Shown piece by piece: positions 63,488 through 64,000 of a stretch of 64,000 nt of DNA. The position numbers and the translations under genes were made by a program. The stretch's first letter is position 1. Each line of letters opens with the position of its first letter. The notes beneath the pieces are model-generated. The model worked only from the letters and a program-made list of their open reading frames with translations, was not told the origin of the DNA and did no database searches. Origin of the DNA: Actinokineospora bangkokensis (lineage in GTDB: Bacteria > Actinomycetota > Actinomycetes > Mycobacteriales > Pseudonocardiaceae); NCBI RefSeq assembly GCF_001940455.1, contig NZ_MKQR01000009.1:406111-470110 (forward strand), in the 5' to 3' direction.

Positions 63488-63964
63488 ATGCAGCCTCGAA
63501 TTTCCTACCGCGCCGCTGCGACGCACGAGGAGGAGCAATCGATAAACCGGCTGCACGCCCACGGCCTCTACTCCTGGCGCTTCGACGGCAGGCCCGCCGC
63601 GGTCGACCACGACCGCAGGCACTGCCCGTGCGCCCTGGCGCGCCCGCACTGCGCGGGCAAGCGCACGGCGTGGCAGACCGTCTGCGAGTTCGGCCGCGAG
63701 GTCCTCACCGGCGAGCGCAGGCCCGACGAGTGGTACCGCCGCGACGACCTGGTGGCGATCGTGCACTACCCCGACCGCATGCTCGGGTCCTGGCTGACGA
63801 CGGCTCTGGGCGCGGCGAAGGCGATCGGGGTCGTGCTCGACATCGACCCGCACTGGGCGCTGCACTCGCCCAACCGCCGCACCACCGCGGTGATCCTCAC
63901 CAAGCGGGGCATCGACGACCTGCTCCGGCCCGTGCACCTGCCCGCGCAGCACGCCACCAGGTGA
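63488..63964 (+). CDS. Conserved-looking hypothetical protein (158 aa)
   Basis: A 158-aa soluble protein, unrecognised. It has a basic N-terminus, a Cys/His cluster (DHDRRHCPCALARPHCAGKR, about residues 35-55) that could bind a metal, and a hydrophobic C-terminal half (MLGSWLTTALGAAKAIGVVL). No ribosome site is seen before ATG 63488. TATTCT ends 8 bases before the ATG, as in leaderless actinomycete transcripts. An upstream ATG at 63413 is in frame but would span the putative -10 region. Confidence 0.6.
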   Translation: MQPRISYRAAATHEEEQSINRLHAHGLYSWRFDGRPAAVDHDRRHCPCALARPHCAGKRTAWQTVCEFGREVLTGERRPDEWYRRDDLVAIVHYPDRMLGSWLTTALGAAKAIGVVLDIDPHWALHSPNRRTTAVILTKRGIDDLLRPVHLPAQHATR

Positions 63965-63990
63965 TCGACCGCGCTGTGATCGACCGCGCT
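63961..63990. repeat. Tandem 15-bp repeat at the window end
   Basis: GTGATCGACCGCGCT occurs twice, head to tail (63961-63975, 63976-63990). The first copy overlaps the stop codon of the preceding gene. Whether the array continues beyond the window is unknown. Confidence 0.7.
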
Positions 63991-64000
63991 GCCGCCGCCC

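Overview
The window is very GC-rich, with many GTG starts, dense 4-bp ATGA/GTGA gene overlaps and typical actinobacterial families (F420/PPOX, MbtH, type II PKS, CrtU). It is most likely from a filamentous actinomycete of the Pseudonocardiales. This is inferred from style and gene content; no rRNA or other taxonomic marker is present.

Region 1 (about 1-42,430) is a hybrid lipopeptide biosynthetic gene cluster. At the left edge are two related LuxR-type regulators (one cut by the window edge, carrying a TTA codon) and a 58-aa secreted peptide. A leftward operon follows: ABC exporter (ATPase and permease), then sbnA/sbnB-like genes that make L-2,3-diaminopropionate (Dap). Diverging from it, two giant NRPS genes (3014 and 4921 aa) encode six modules: C(starter)-A-PCP-E, C-A-PCP-E, C-A-PCP-E, C-A-PCP, C-A-PCP and C-A-PCP-TE. 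An MbtH gene follows. A second rightward operon encodes a highly reducing type II (polyene-forming) PKS: ketoreductase, two dehydratases, ACP, and four ketosynthase-fold proteins (two with intact catalytic triads, two degenerate). It continues with an alpha/beta hydrolase, a double-hotdog protein, a thioredoxin-fold isomerase and both subunits of a B12-dependent glutamate (methylaspartate) mutase. The inferred product is a polyene- or cinnamoyl-type acyl chain on a hexapeptide containing D-Ser, Val, Dap and 3-methyl-Asp, released by a thioesterase. A 25-bp element occurs twice in the exporter/NRPS divergent promoter and once before the PKS operon.

Region 2 (about 42,430-49,520) holds unrelated small units: a PPOX/epoxide-hydrolase pair divergent from a TetR gene with an inverted-repeat operator; a secreted GH5 glycosidase with a three-repeat Cys-containing tail; an SDR/darcynin pair divergent from another TetR gene with a 13-bp palindrome; and a BASS/ArsB-fold transporter.

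Region 3 (about 49,520-61,540) is a carotenoid cluster: crtE-crtI-crtB-methyltransferase on the minus strand, crtU, cruF, a GT2 glycosyltransferase and a CrtI/CrtD-like oxidase. A Rieske protein, a CDP-alcohol phosphotransferase and a YihY-family membrane protein are interleaved. No lycopene cyclase is visible, although CrtU acts on a cyclised end group.

Region 4 (61,683-64,000) has a degenerate low-molecular-weight phosphatase, a strong hairpin terminator, a Ser/Thr/Glu/Pro-rich secreted protein and hypothetical proteins. I found no tRNA, rRNA, CRISPR array, insertion sequence or replication origin.
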